DNA from: Flavobacteriales bacterium
Lineage (GTDB): Bacteria; Bacteroidota; Bacteroidia; Flavobacteriales_F; PHOS-HE28
NCBI GenBank assembly: GCA_020854015.1
Contig: JADZGG010000375.1
Location: forward strand, 1 to 6,609
DNA: 6,609 nt
Direction of reading: 5' to 3'
The notes beneath the pieces are model-generated. The model had not been told where the DNA came from, did not search any database, and saw nothing but the letters and a program-made list of their open reading frames with translations. This document shows positions 6,018 through 6,609 of this stretch, one piece after another. A program made the translations under genes and the position numbers. The first letter of the stretch is position 1. Every line of letters begins with the position of its first letter.

Positions 6018-6609
6018 TCACTCCTTGGTGAAACGGGCTGAAAGGGTGCGACCGTCCCGAGCGCGCAAAGTCAGAACATACGGACCCGGTGCCAAGTGCT
6101 GGATCGGTATCTGCAATTGCGCGCCAGGACCGAACGTGATGGGGAGGGGGACATTCCGACCGTCTCCTCCAAAGGCCAGAGCTTGCACGGGAGTGAAACC
6201 ATCCGGCGCGAGCGCGGTCACTAGGTTCCTTGCTGGCACTGGGAAGACAACGAGTTGCGAAGTCTCGACCTCAGCAGATACCTTGGTCGCATTGGTAACG
6301 ATCACCGTGGCATCGGGAGTGCGGATGGGTGTGTTGAAGTCGAAGTAGATATCGGCCACATTCGTGATCTCCTGGCCTAAGTTGAGCGGAAAGAGGGGTC
6401 TGAGCCGGAAGTTGACCAGACCATGGCTCAAGGGCTCATTGGTGTTGCTGTCAGGCAGCAGAATGTTGGTGAATGTGAAGGTGAGAATGCCATCACCTGT
6501 CAGCGAATATGTGTATGGATGGATGCTTGCCCCTGCCTCGAAGGTGCGCACGTCCAGATCGAGAGGAAGTGTGTCCCGCACAACGACGGTGAACGCCGTG
6601 TCGGTCCCG
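6018..6609 (-). CDS. C-terminal part of a T9SS secreted protein (DUF7619-type domain plus type A sorting domain)
   Basis: The frame is open from the right edge to a TGA at 6018-6020; 196 residues are visible and the N-terminus lies outside the window. A GTG at 6579-6581 is an internal valine within TAFTVVVRDTLPLD, not a start. Residues 1 to about 108 match the beta-sandwich repeat domain common in large Bacteroidota surface proteins (DUF7619/DUF11-like): the strand before RDTL, LPDSNTNEPLSHG (51-63) and NVADIYFDFNTPI (83-95). From about residue 118, VVFPVPARN (120-128) stands for the VYPNPA motif of type A T9SS sorting domains, and LAPGPYVLTLRARDG with the Phe-Thr-Lys-Glu end fits its last strands. 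Such proteins cross the outer membrane through T9SS and are released or anchored after the sorting domain is removed. The role of the whole protein (adhesin, enzyme or matrix) cannot be told from this end. Confidence 0.85.
   Translation of the reverse strand, partial: GTDTAFTVVVRDTLPLDLDVRTFEAGASIHPYTYSLTGDGILTFTFTNILLPDSNTNEPLSHGLVNFRLRPLFPLNLGQEITNVADIYFDFNTPIRTPDATVIVTNATKVSAEVETSQLVVFPVPARNLVTALAPDGFTPVQALAFGGDGRNVPLPITFGPGAQLQIPIQHLAPGPYVLTLRARDGRTLSARFTKE

Noticed and set aside
5342..6031. A 229-residue plus-strand open frame covering the 5' part of mtaB and the repeat array.
   Set aside because: It is antisense to conserved radical-SAM sequence and includes repeat DNA; no recognizable domain.

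Overview
The window comes from a GC-rich member of the Bacteroidota, most likely a Flavobacteriales-type lineage. Three things point there. One gene ends in a type IX secretion (T9SS) C-terminal sorting domain preceded by the repeat domain that usually accompanies it. The Lgt is of the long, insert-bearing Bacteroidota kind. Clear Shine-Dalgarno sites are largely absent upstream of the starts. Species assignment is inference only.

Every gene I can support lies on the minus strand, so the window is read from right to left. At the right edge (6018-6609) is the C-terminal end of a large secreted T9SS cargo protein. Next is a 130-bp gap (5888-6017) filled mostly with GGCAGNN-type repeats in inverted orientation. 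It is followed by a tightly packed run: mtaB (tRNA ms2t6A methylthiotransferase), lgt (prolipoprotein diacylglyceryl transferase), an inositol-monophosphatase-family gene, a small DUF4406/nucleoside-deoxyribosyltransferase-like gene, a RimJ/RimL-type GNAT acetyltransferase and a YdeI-like (DUF1905) gene. Junctions are 2 bp apart or overlap by 4 or 23 bp, which suggests one transcript with coupled translation. After a 75-bp gap comes a beta-lactamase-fold serine hydrolase, probably a lipoprotein, whose C-terminus runs off the left edge.

The YdeI-like gene is frameshifted. Its DUF1905 half and its C-terminal half lie in different frames, and the switch falls exactly on a tandem 4-bp duplication; removing one copy restores a 164-residue protein. 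mtaB is bracketed by related GGCAG repeats: one array abuts its start codon, and a shorter copy forms its last codons and stop region.

The genes look mostly like housekeeping and general metabolism (tRNA modification, lipoprotein lipidation, sugar-phosphate hydrolysis, acetylation) rather than a defence or mobile system. The one functional link is that Lgt would lipidate proteins such as the putative lipoprotein hydrolase at the left edge. I see no tRNA, rRNA, CRISPR array, insertion sequence or convincing promoter, and no convincing new multi-gene system.
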